Shown one piece after another: positions 1-12,600 of a stretch of 64,000 nt of DNA. Below the pieces are notes generated by a model, which saw only the letters and a list, made by a program, of their open reading frames with translations, was not told the DNA's origin and ran no database searches. A program made the translations under genes and the position numbers. The stretch lies in contig CM040445.1 in assembly GCA_022749755.1 (NCBI GenBank), positions 6,655,182 to 6,719,181 on the forward strand, read 5' to 3'. This stretch comes from Azadirachta indica. Its lineage: Eukaryota; Streptophyta; Magnoliopsida; Sapindales; Meliaceae. The first letter of the stretch is position 1, and every line of letters starts with the position of its first letter.

Positions 1-3000
1 TCTTTTTTACTTTTAATCCTTTTATGCAGTGGCCAGTGCAAAAATCTACTTTAGATCAAAGGAATATGTATTTTACAAAAAAAAGTTACCTAGATCATTA
101 ATTCTCATTATTAACTCATTCGAGAGTCTACTCTAAAGACTGAGGGAGTGCTTTATTAATTAAAACTTTAAAATAATAGAATTTATAATTTCACTCATAG
201 ATGGAGCAATATAATAATGACGTGAACATGTGTTAACCACTTGACTAAAGTTGTGGTTATTTAGTTGAACTTTCAGTACTAATTAGAGTTGTTTTTCAAA
301 TTTCAATAACTTATTTTGTGCACAGGAGATGATATAACATTTCTATGCTAAAACCTTCAAATCCTTATTTCTAAGAATAATTCAAACTCATTTCATGAAA
401 GAAAAAAAGCATTATTCCGGCCTTTTTTGTTTTTTATCATTTGTACCTTAGAAATTGTTTATAAGAATAGCCTAAATTTTAGTTGTTTTCCAGCCTTTTA
501 GAGATCACATTAATTGATTAATCTTAGAACAATTACTGATTCTATGATCGAATTACTGATGAAAAGTTACAGCAGGTAGAAAAATAAACAGAGTAATAAT
601 GGTTATTCTTCATATTAAAGATGAATATAACTAGTATCAATCAACCAACCACAAGATTTTCTGGCCGAAGGACACGACAAGAAGTTGTACAAAATAACGT
701 TGTTTCGTGAAGTTCACATGCTACTTAATTTCCTTCAAGCCTCTCTGTACACAGACACAATTGAACTTACAAAGCCTTAATGCAACTCTATATTGTTTAT
801 GTTTTCCAAAGCAGACAAAAATCAAGGACCGAAAGACACAATAATTCTACATTGTGGGAGCTAGCTTGGCGTAACGCTTTTCATTTAGTCAATATGATCA
901 ACATTATTTTTCCTGAGTATCAAACAAAGTTTTGCAGCCACTCTAGAAATTTCTTTCCACTCGCAGCAGTATAGGTTGCCAATCACATAAGATATTTCAA
1001 TTCAATAATTGGCCTCCATATATGACCGTGCATCCAGCATTATGTGAATAGAGCTTTTTATTCTTTTTTTCAAAAACGAAAGAAACTGTAATTGTATTGT
1101 TCGATATAACACAGCCAATAGTTGAAGACTTCATGAAAAACTTTGTTTCCATGGAGTTTAGAAGATCTCTAGTTGTGTTTGCATTATTATTAAATCTACA
1201 CAGTCATGGAATACAGAGTCCTATAAAAGAATAGTGTCGTCAGTATCAGTCAGACAATCAAGTGCAGTTTCGCCGGGACATGTAACCTTCAAGTTGAAGA
1301 AAACAATCCCTTCTATTTAATTAATTAGCACATGAAGGCTTAAATTTGAAGAAAACCCTTTTGTCACAAACAAGAGAATCAAATCCGATCTACCGTGAAG
1401 AAGGGGAGCACAGTGCCCACTTCAAAAATTGCCTCGAATGGATGGATATGATGATAGTGTGGGCAGGCACATGTTGTGCTGGTAAGGCACATTTTAATTT
1501 GAAATGAAGTGATAGGAAGGATACAAGCATTGCTCCATGCATACAAGACATGAGGAGCGTTGGAGGGGCCGGTTGTTAGTGCTTGAATGAGTTGTTTCCC
1601 AACTGGAAGTTTTGTTATCTCCATTTGTTAAATTTTCTTCCATGTTTAGTACGTAAGAAACATGGATTTGATTGCCGGTTGTTGCTTTCTTTACTATCTC
1701 GACCCACCTTCTTCTTCATGGCCTTCCCTTTTATATAATATATTACTAATATCTTTAATTATTTTTTTCATTGTTGTCCATTCAATTCAAAAGTTTCATC
1801 AAAGTTATACATGAATAGATAGAAATTTGCAGGCTTTCGAGGCCATGAATGCTGCATTTTGGTGCCCCACGTTCTAAAAAAAAGCTTAATGGTATCTAGG
1901 GTTTTGATCTTTGGATGTCCTTCCATAACAGTTAAACGTGCATTGCTTGATTGTGCTAGCTAGATCTCTTCACTCTTAATTTATCCTGTTTTCTACCAAA
2001 TCTATCAACTTTCTTCGCGATCTTTCTTTGTAATGTATTAATGACAATGAGGAGAGAGAACTCCATCGAGAACACATAGTATATATGATATACCGATTAC
2101 ATTTCATGTATATATATATATATATATATAATCTGCTTTGATCTGTCCGTTCTTTTTAAGTGACTTCTGAAGCAGTTTGTCTAAAGTGCTTTTCTTACGA
2201 TTATAATATTTATACATATAAAGCTCGACGGGTAGTACAAATAAAGGTAATGTTTTACTTTTTTGAGTATGTGTCTGTAAAAGTTATAACCTATTTAATT
2301 TTCTTATGAATTCAGCACATGCACTGACAACGAATGCCTCAGTGTTGTCACCCTGCTTGTAGATTTCGAGTGGGAGGATCAGGCCAGCGGCGAAGTGCAA
2401 GAATATATATATATATATATATATAGATATATATATAGATTCCCATGAGACAATTAAGCCAGAATAAACAGTATCCAACGCAAAAAAAAAGTGAACCAAA
2501 TTTTAAAAAGGAAATTACATTAACCATCACGAAAATAGATACACAAATACAGCTCACATGTATGTATGTATACGTATGTATGAACCATATTACTAATTAA
2601 TTAATTCTCATCGGTTATTTATTTTACTTTTAACTTTTCTCTGTCTTCTGTTGGCAACCCACAGAAGTCATCACTGGGTAGCATCATTGGACCCCAACAA
2701 GCCATGCATAAAGATAAAGCTTTTGGCTATATATATATATATATATATTGTGTATATATATGCATAACAAAAATTATAATAGATTACAGTATCCCATATA
2801 ACTTGGAGATGATGCTCTCCACTCTTTGCCTCCATTTGAATGTATAAAAGTTGTTCTGAATAATTCCCCCCCCAAAAAAAAAAAAAAAAACTAGAACTTT
2901 TGTTGATATTAGGATCTTACAAATAAAGAAGGTACCCTCCCAATCTAGCTACTTTTAGAAAGGTCATTTACAACTAAAGGTAAGAGCTCAAAAAAGGTTT

Positions 3001-3914
3001 CCTTTTTTTTTTTTTTCTTTTCTTATCATGGAGGCAGATTATAGATTATCTACAGTTCTCCTTATAAAAGTAGCCAGCAAAAGACACTACTGGATCCACT
3101 TTGAATAATTTTTAAAGCCAATAGTTATGCTGATGATATCGAATAGTATCTAGAGACAATAGCTTAATAAAGTGTATATATATATACATATATATTTCTT
3201 CATTTTTGTAATTACTTTAACTTTGAATTATTTCCTATCTTGTAAACCCAATATTCGTTAATTTTTGGTATAAAGATTCAAAATGTTAATTTTATAGAGA
3301 CAAATGTCACATAAACTATAATAATAGAAAAGGTTGTAGTTATAATAATAACATAACACCCATGTTCAAAAAAATTCGGCCAAAAATTAAGAAAAAGTAA
3401 GAGATCAATGAGAATTGAGAGAGAAGAGATCTGTAAATTATTAACAATGACATCACGGTGTCAAATCCTCGGCTTAAGGCGTTCCTTCCTCTCTTGACAC
3501 ATGATGATCACGTGGATAAACCCCACCATATATCACCTTCAAAGAAGCAGCTCATTTATAATTCCACGACCTTCGTTTATATTACTTTTTTAGACTCCTG
3601 TATCTAAATGCTTCTTCTTCAAGGCTACAATATTCTATTAAAAAACGAAAAGAGAAGAATTATTCCCATGTTAATCAGTACAAGTTGCCTGCCTTGTAAA
3701 AAGAATGAATTAAAAGACTAAACTTATTATAAAATTAGTATATATACAACACCTTCATGAATTCTTATGAAAGAGAGAGAGAGATTTTTTGGTACTTGAT
3801 ATGTATAAAATTAAATTATTGTGAAGCGGGATTTTTATGTTGGTAGCATAGCATTTAGAACCAAATTTGCCTTTTCTAAGTGATGCAATTAAATTATGAA
3901 TTATTTATAGTGTG

Positions 3915-3951
<37 letters not shown>

Positions 3952-6863
3952 ATACGCCAAAGAGAGAAAGGACTTGTGATTGGGACTATCTTAGTATTAT
4001 TATTTTTTATTATGTACTATTAATTAAACACTGTGTTTATGTAGTAGGGCCACGTGAAAGAGGGAATTAACACACCTTAATACAGACACATGGCTAGGGG
4101 ATAACCAAGATAGTTTTGGTCTCACAAAGACCTGACACCATTATTTTTAGGTTTGAGTGTGAATGTGACTCTGATTTGATTTCATTTTCTTACATACCCA
4201 TTTGTTATTTAATTTTATCTTCATTTATATCATCTTCCATTTGGATGCATATTATATTATATTATATTATATATCCCTTTTCTGTCTTATTATTGTATAA
4301 CCATATCACAACTAAACAAAAAACTAATTTTTTTTTTTTGCTCATTAAAATCAGCATAAACATATTAATTCTCTTATACAATATTTAGTAGTGTATATGT
4401 CTCTTTGTCATTCTCTTTTTGTTTTATATATTTATTATATATAAACCCTAATCTGGTGAAAACTAAAATGTCATCCATTCATGTTGTAAGAGACTGGAGA
4501 CAGATAGAGAAAGATTCCTTTCTTATCTTTTGAGCAATAATTAAGTACACAGTATTAAAGTTGGGCTATTATTACTAGTATTCGATATATATTTTTATTA
4601 ATGTATGTGTATTAATTGATGTTACATTGATAAGCAGCAGTCCTGAATCCTTAATCTTCTGTCACATAAAGTTCACAATAATTTACTTGTCAATTGGAAA
4701 ATAATGCTGCAAAGCCACTATAATCGGGTCTCTACTGATTAAATTCGATCGTTTAATTAGTGACACGTGGTCTCAATTTCCTTTTCGTTAATGTCAATTT
4801 TTGTTGTGGTTCAATCCAGTTAATGCTCAACTTACAACAGTAGATGTGGGGGAGACTGTACAGTGATTGAATCGACCACCATTATCAAATTAATATCGAC
4901 CACAAGTCAATAATAATAGATGGGTTAGCAATTGATTACTTGGTGGTCAATTCATTAATTAACTAATTTATATAAAAGAGGGTCAAAATGACTGAACCAG
5001 AGATTTTTAATCGAGTCAGGCTCAGGCTCAGGCTCAGCCAGTCAGGCTTGAGCTTGTAGATAGTTCTGTACCGACAAAATGAGCCAGATTGACCTTCAAT
5101 GAACCCATATATTATTTATGCCAGTAAGCTTAATTTGGTAATTAACCATCCGCGTGGGCAGTGTTACAACTTAATAACCATCACTAATTACATTTAATTA
5201 TAGATTGTTCAAAATACAAAAAAAGAATTAAATTAAATAAGTATAATACATAATTGTGGTGGAGAATTCTATTTTGTGGTAATATAGTGTTAACGAGCCG
5301 ACTCGGTCTGGGAGGCGCAGCGGCGGTGGTGGCGGCGACGGTACTGGCGGGGAAGCAGGATCCAACAAAAGAAAAATCACTCCGACGATTCAACGCTTTT
5401 TAATTATAACCGAGTTTTGATATTTAAAAAAGAAAGCCTCGAGAAGAGAAAGCTGAAGCGTGGGGAGTGGAAGAGCGAGCCAAGCGAAGCTACATGTGGA
5501 CATGGTAGTAGCATGTGGGTAATTATTCTTGTTGCTCCCGTCTCATCGGCTATATCCACGTGTCAGATTTTGGCTTATTCGCAAAATCCGGCCCTCCCGC
5601 TCCCACTCTTCCCCATACACGTATTCATTACCTTAAACCACTAATTAATTTCAATTTAATTTTAATTTACGGCTTTTATTATGTATCTTCCAGTCCTGCT
5701 TTTGTTGCATCACTTTCACGTATTTATTAATTCACTGTCACTAGTTTTTAATATGATTTATTCACAAATTAAGAAATTTTAATCTAATTTTTCCTTTTTC
5801 GTCTTCTTTTTCTTTTTAAACCAAAAATATATTAGAAGAGTTGTAACTTTTTGTTTAGACCCAATTTCGATAGAATTAATGCTAGTCATTGATTTGTCAA
5901 TTTCATCAAACAAATATGTACCTCTTCTCCTCTTTTTTCCTCTCTAAATTTTTTTCCATTTTATCCCGTGAAATAGCAGGTCCTAAGATTTATTTAATTA
6001 ATTAATTTCACAATATATACGTATATATATCCTCAAGTTCTCGGCCAAATGAAAATCCAGAGCTTTGTTGAAAAGTCAAATACACGTAAATTAATTCAAA
6101 CTGTTTATTAAAAAAAAGAAAAAAGAAAAAGGAATATCCTTTTGAGTTATTTTTCTTTTAATTTATGAATATATATTAAATATATCATCCTTTTACATGG
6201 AAAGCCATTATTCCATCCTTACTTAACTGCAACTTACTATTAATTTTAAATTCTTTAAAAGTAAACTAGATATTTTATCATTTTTTTTCTTATTTATTGC
6301 AAGTTATTTTTTAAAAAGAAAATATTAAGTTGTAGTGCCGTGCATTATCTGCATCAAAATTGCCTTCGGCATATCACTATTTCACCGCCATATTTTAGAT
6401 TTAGGATTATTTTTATTTTCATTAAAATAAGGGTAAAATAATTATTTAATCAAATTTAGTTAAAGTTAACATTTAACAATCAATTCCCATTAATGAAGAG
6501 GTTGAGTGATAACTTTTAATAAAATAATAGTATATTTAATATATGTTAATTAATAATAGAATAAGGCTGAAAATAACTAGTTGCTTTCAATACAATGTAT
6601 TCTATATTCTTCCTAGTTTTCTTTAGATTTGCCCACATTTTCATATAACTGTAATCCAACTAGCTAATCATATACTTTATTTCCATTATTATACTATTGA
6701 TTATTGTGTAACGTGATCTTCAAATGTCTTAAATTCTTAAAATGAAAATAAATATATAGTGCTTACTTTTTGTTAGGAGGGAAGACTTTGCCTAAGTTGG
6801 AGTCTTGGACATCTTAGGTAGGGGCCTCGCTCTTCAGTACTTGGATAGATCATACCAAGTGTG

Positions 6864-6867
<4 letters not shown>

Positions 6868-6901
<34 letters not shown>
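6868..6901. repeat. (TA)n microsatellite
   Basis: An uninterrupted alternating TA tract of about 34 bp, one of the longest pure dinucleotide runs in the window. It lies in otherwise featureless intergenic DNA. Confidence 0.95.
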
Positions 6902-6903
<2 letters not shown>

Positions 6904-9347
6904 AGGAAAAGAGAATTATTTTCTTTTTTAGGTTGAAATTTTGAGTAAGACAATTTTATTATTCTATGAAATAGTTAAATAGAAAGATCCGACCTTCATG
7001 GTGGGGCTTCTAGCTTCACTTAGAGTTCGTTTGGTGATATTAATTAATTATTCATAAATAACCAACACATAAATATTTGTTTATGTTAGGTATTTATCGA
7101 ATTTAGTCAATATTGGTAGTGATTTTTAGTTGAATATATAATTAAATATTAATTAAAATTGTGTTTAAAGTGTCTCACCAGTAATACTATATATTTTAAT
7201 GAATTTTTAAAAAAATACTAAAACACAAAAATACTACAAAATATAAACGTTGTTTTTAACACTTCTAAATTATTCTTTTTAAAAATTAATGTCTATAAAT
7301 TAAGGATCTAGGAATTTAGGAAGGGAGAAGATTTTCATAGCTGTTTGAAATTTTAAATGCATAACTTTGAATTTGTGAGAGTGACATTATTATTTACCTA
7401 ACAAAATCATAACTTCTACCAAACAAAAGTGTGTTTATTTCTTTTAATAAACTACTTTTTTTAAAATAATATAAATTTGGCTTAAAATATTTTTATTTGC
7501 AGCTACAATTATGCCTAGTGTGATGATATTTTTATTCTAAATCACAATCATAGATTGGGAAAAATACAATGCATGTAAAATGTGTAAATTTAAAAACCAT
7601 AAATAAATTATGAATGGTTACGAATATTCAAATTTAGATTGATTACATAATTAGGTAGTCATTATAATATATAATTGATTTCAAATTTTCATTTTAAAAT
7701 TTTTATTTTAATTTTTTCTTTTATAATCTTAAAAGTTTTTAGACTAGTTAGTCTCATAATTGGAGGGTTTTTTTTTTCTTCAATATAAATTAAGAATAGT
7801 GAAGACCAATTAGTCTTCAATAAGTCGTAATCACAATTTGATTGAAATTTTACAGACATATATATCCAATTTTAGTCTTGCTCGTTACAATTATATGCAA
7901 ATAATTAAATGACCGGTGGAACGCATACAAACAATAGTTTAAATAAATTTGAACTCACCATTACAATTTAAAAAAAAAAAATGATTTATATCCATTTTAT
8001 TAATTAATCGAAAAAATTGCAGTGCATCATTGGTTGTAATTATTTATTATTAATTCAAATAACCATTGATATTATAGTAAACCCTGTTCTTTGATCTAAG
8101 CAATTATATCATAATCTTTATTGTTTGAGCTCTGGTTATTTAGAAAATAAGAGTTGAAGGTTTACTAATTATATATTATTTATATTTAAATTGTAGTAAA
8201 AAAAAAAATGCTATATTAGTATTTTTAAATTTTTTTTTTAGGATAATACGATAGATTCAAGTTTTATTCTTCCATTTTGAATTTTTTTACCTTTTCTAAA
8301 AGAGAATTTTACTTTTTTTACAGCTTCAAAACACTTATCCTTTTCTTTTAAATTTTTGCTAGAAATAATAATATTATATTTTGTAGCGTCAAATTCTCGA
8401 AAATTAACTATTGTAATAATGAAATAAAATTATGATTAAAATTTCTACAAGATTTTTGATACTATGAAACACTAAACGATATTTAGCAATTAAATTTTTT
8501 TTTAAAAAATAATATTAATTTTACATTAATTAAAACAAATATTTGTAAGCTAATAAAGGGTTAGAAACTCTTTACGCAATCATGTAAATAAAAAGGATAA
8601 ATATTAGATAGCAAGAAGGTTTGGTGACATACGCTGCTTGTAGTTGTACCACGCGCTGCTTTCCATAAAGCCAAAGTCTTACTTCGCGAAAACGCCATCA
8701 TCTATCTATCAAGCCATGCCTTTTTCTTCCATCTAAATTTCATCGCAAAAATCAAATTAAATTGCTATTTTTTTAATAACAAAAGATTTTTAAATATTAT
8801 TTTTTTATTTTTTTTATAAATTTGAAAAAATTCAAAAAGTAAAATACACAAAATAAAAAAAATTAATGATTACGCAATAAATGCCATTAAGAAAATGGCT
8901 CAGTTCTTACTCATCAACTGCCACAGTCTTCTGTCGTTGTTCAAACTCACTCGCAGAACCGAACCACAACGATATTTTACTGATAATTTACAATATATCG
9001 CGATATTTGTATATTTATTTAGATATAAATATTTATTTACATATCTCTATCTGCCTTCCACTTCCACAAACAGAACAAGGACAAGGAGAAGAAAAATGAA
9101 GAACAAGTCGTTCTCAAACTTTAACTCAGTTTGAACGCCACTTAATTACCATTCTGCCACAACTTAATTACCGCCTGCACCTCACCAATGCCGAGTGTGT
9201 GTGTATATATATATCTATGTGTGTGTGTGCAAAACAAATAAGAAAATATGTTCTTCTTTTTTTTTTTTTTTAAATTTTAGAAAATAATTTACACTTTGCC
9301 ATCAATTCAAGCTAAAACAGATCTCTCTTTATTTACTAATCTTCAAT

Positions 9348-9351
<4 letters not shown>

Positions 9352-9375
<24 letters not shown>
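9352..9375 (+). repeat. (CT)n tract in the presumed 5' UTR/core promoter of the ORP gene
   Basis: A run of about twelve CT units sits some 230 bp upstream of the ORP start codon on the coding strand. Pyrimidine (Y-patch or CT) tracts are common around plant transcription starts, so this probably marks the 5' UTR or core promoter. No canonical TATA box was found close by. The exact transcription start cannot be read from the sequence. Confidence 0.6.
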
Positions 9376-9379
<4 letters not shown>

Positions 9380-9605
9380 GGTTCTTCCTTTCCATCTTAC
9401 TTCTTTTCGAATCTCTCAGTTTCAGAGCTGAGCTCGTCTCAGTATTCTCTGTCTTGATTTATGTGTGCGTTGAGAGATTCAATTGAAGTCTATGTTTTTT
9501 TTTTAAAATTTTTTTTTGGATACATTGATTTGTTTTTATTAGGATGGAAGGAGAAGTGAGTGTTGATAGTAAGTGTTAGCATTTGTTGATTGAGAGATCC
9601 TAAAA

Positions 9606-12600
9606 ATGCGGGTGAGAGAAATGCATCCATTGTGTTGTATTTCACTGGAGAGTCCGGGAATCGGTGACCAGTCACCGGAAATGTCGTTAACGAGGGCGAG
9701 GAGTTTACCGGCGGGGTCCGTGTCTGGTTTTTGCGGATCTGAGGGCAATGCACAAGGATCAGAGGCCACCGTCGCCGGAGTTTTGTACAAGTGGACCAAT
9801 TACGGTAAAGGATGGAGATCCAGGTGGTTTTTGTTGAAGAACGGTGTGCTTTCTTACTCTAAGATTCGCAGACCGGAACATTTAAATCTACTGCCGCCGA
9901 CTGATGACGTCAAATTGATCGGGGAAATTTCCACCAATCGCCTTTCGAGAATGGACAGTAGCGGTTTCAAACGGAAGCACCACAAAGACGTTGGCATTGT
10001 TCATTTGAAGGTAATAAAAATATAAATATACATGATTTGTGTGCGCGTCAATTTAGACAAAAATGAATTATTAGAACAACACGGATGAAGCTCTTTATGG
10101 CGGTACATAACGAAGATTGCTAAAATAGGCAATAATTTGATTAAAAAATTACTTTTGATTGTTACCAATTCGGTCAATTTGTTTTGTTTTCTCTTTTAAT
10201 TTGGTCATTGAATTTTTTTTTTTAAAAGCTTTGATATCCGAGCGAAGAAATATTGAAGAACTGAAGGTCTTTAGCGTTCTTTGTCATGTAATTTCCTGTG
10301 TGATCTCTGTAGGACTCGAAATCTGTCGTCTCTCTCGTCTTTTTTGTGATTTGTGATTTCGATTTTCAAGTTCATCTTCACCTTTAAAGTCTGGTTTTTT
10401 TACAGTTTAACTGGTTGTTAATGTTGACTGGGTCACATCAGCAGGTGGGCTGAATGGGTTATGATAGGCTATGGTGTAGGTCTAGGTTTTTAGCTGTGGT
10501 CACATCATCGCTTGATCGATATTGGTTGGATTGATAATGGCATTTGAGCTTCATCATTCCCCACTTTTTTCTCTTCTGATTTTGGGTTGGTTTTTCTTTT
10601 TCTTTACGTCCCATCTTCTTCCTTATTCGTCAACTCACTGTGTTTTCTCTACCATTAACTTTATACGGTTTCGTCACTCCTCCTGTTTTAAACCTTTTCG
10701 TAAGAAACGAATTGATGAAACAACAGTTCTTTTTCCTCTCCAAATGATAGCGGTTAGATTTCGTTTGTGGCCCTCTTTTGGGTGTTTGTGTTTTTGACTT
10801 GTAATGGTGGGTTTATTTTAATTTTTAAGCTATCTGATTATGGTCTACAAGTAATAGGTTTTGATTTTTGGTGAAATAAACAAAGAAAAAAAGTGTGGGG
10901 ACTCTGGTGGGGCTTAACTTTAGCCGTCTGAAGATTAAGTTTTTACTACTCTTGTTTTAACAAGAAAACTAAGAATATTTCTTTGAGCTCATTACAGCGT
11001 ATTCTCCTACCGCCGGATCTGAATACCGAATACGTCCTCATTTTCTTTTGAGCGTGCGCTAAACTAATCTTCAGGTTACCGAGTTTAAGTGGTCTTCTGT
11101 TATTTTAGTAGTAATATACGCAGTTGGGTTATTAGTTCTTGGTGACCTGGAGGAGGATAGACTGAATTCGAGTTACTGGTTTCGCATCTGGGTATGTGTG
11201 TTATTTGGCAGTAATATGCTACCTACCTTTGCGAGATTATTAATTTACATATTTCTGTTTTATTTTTTTTATTCAAATTCTCTTTTCTCTCGTTGAACTG
11301 ATATTAGTATATACTCAATCTTTATTTAAGGAAATGGCTTTCATCGCTGTTAAACTCGTGCTTTTATTATCTTTCATATTCAATCTTTATTTAAGCATAG
11401 CTAATGAATTCTTATTGAACAATGTGATGATGCTACACTTCTAAAATTATCACGTTGTTTACAGAGATTTTATTGGAATTTTTGTAGCAGATCTCATCAT
11501 TTCGAGAGAGCAAATCTGATGACCGGCGGTTTTACATATTTACTGCTACAAAGACCCTACATTTGAGAACTAATTCAAAGAAAGATCGAGTGGCTTGGAT
11601 ACAAGCTTTGGTCTCAACTAGGAGCCTGTTTCCACTAAGACCACTAAATGATAGTTTCTCCCTTACACCTAAAGATTTATCTATATCAACAGAGAGGCTT
11701 AAAAAGCGCTTAATTGAAGAGGGAGTCAATGAAAATATTGTAAAGGACTGCGAACAGATAATGCTTGTAGAGTTCACTGAAATTCAAGGACAACTCAAAG
11801 TTCTTTGTGAAGAACGATCCAATTTACTGGACACAATAAGGCAGTTGGAGGTAATAAACTTAACAATAAGTATGCTTTGCCAATGAAAATGCTTGTAACA
11901 TTCTCAAGGACTTGTTTTGTTTATACCTACAATATTTTAAATTCGACATAAACTAAATTTAGCAGTTGTTTTTTATGTTTACTTGGATGCTGCACTGAAT
12001 TCAACCTTTTCCTTCTCTAGATTATAGGTTAATATAAGCTGTGAAGATTTGATAATTTAAGTAATTCTGTTTATAGTTCGAAAGTGGATTCTGGTCACGA
12101 CCAATTGAACTTGTTCAACCTTTCAATATTTTGATTGATGGTTTTTGTGAAGTTAAATGACCTATCAGCCTTGAATTACCTTTCTCTTTCTTTCCACACT
12201 GGATCATCCCTTTTTTATTAGGAATCAAGCTAGTGATCTTTGTTTTGTATGACTAACCATCATGACCAATTATGTATTGTTGTCTTCAATTGGTTTTTTC
12301 TGAACTTCATGATACTTCAATATGTACATATTGTTTATAGCCATGAATTTGTTTTGTTCCATAGTAGTCTTGATTGATGAAGCCACATTTGAGATGTTGA
12401 TATGTTTTTGATGGAAAAATAGTACGGAGACCTACCATTTTATAAATATTTAGGTCAAAGAAATGAATATCGAGAATGTTCAACAATGCTCAGGTAAACT
12501 TTTTTTATCTATTTTGATGCCTGAAAGTGATATTAATATTCAAGATCATGTGGATTACTAATGGTATTGCCTATATTAGAAACTAATTATTTAACAAATC

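Larger units (their letters stand above)
1..9605. other. Intergenic AT-rich region, no supported gene
   Basis: No reading frame here has a recognisable domain, a credible exon series or codon use different from the surrounding AT-rich DNA. The region contains (TA)n tracts near 2109-2130, 2400-2440, 2730-2760 and 3909-3952 (TA followed by TG), and a TTATA pentamer run near 4249-4272. It also has a short CAGGCT hexamer repeat near 5015-5038 and a longer (TA)n at 6868-6901. A small GC-rich island at 5290-5365 stands out against its surroundings. The last few hundred bases before 9606 probably hold the promoter and 5' UTR of the ORP gene. Confidence 0.6.

Noticed and set aside
1379..1624. Minus-strand frame of 81 codons
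   Set aside because: No signal peptide, domain or repeat; no sign of splice partners or codon bias; expected by chance in DNA of this composition.
2284..2557. Two overlapping minus-strand frames with Ile-Tyr repeats
   Set aside because: They are translations of a (TA)n microsatellite.
8881..9134. Two overlapping plus-strand frames just upstream of the ORP gene
   Set aside because: They overlap in different frames and match no family; more likely promoter or leader DNA. An upstream-ORF role cannot be shown without a transcript start.
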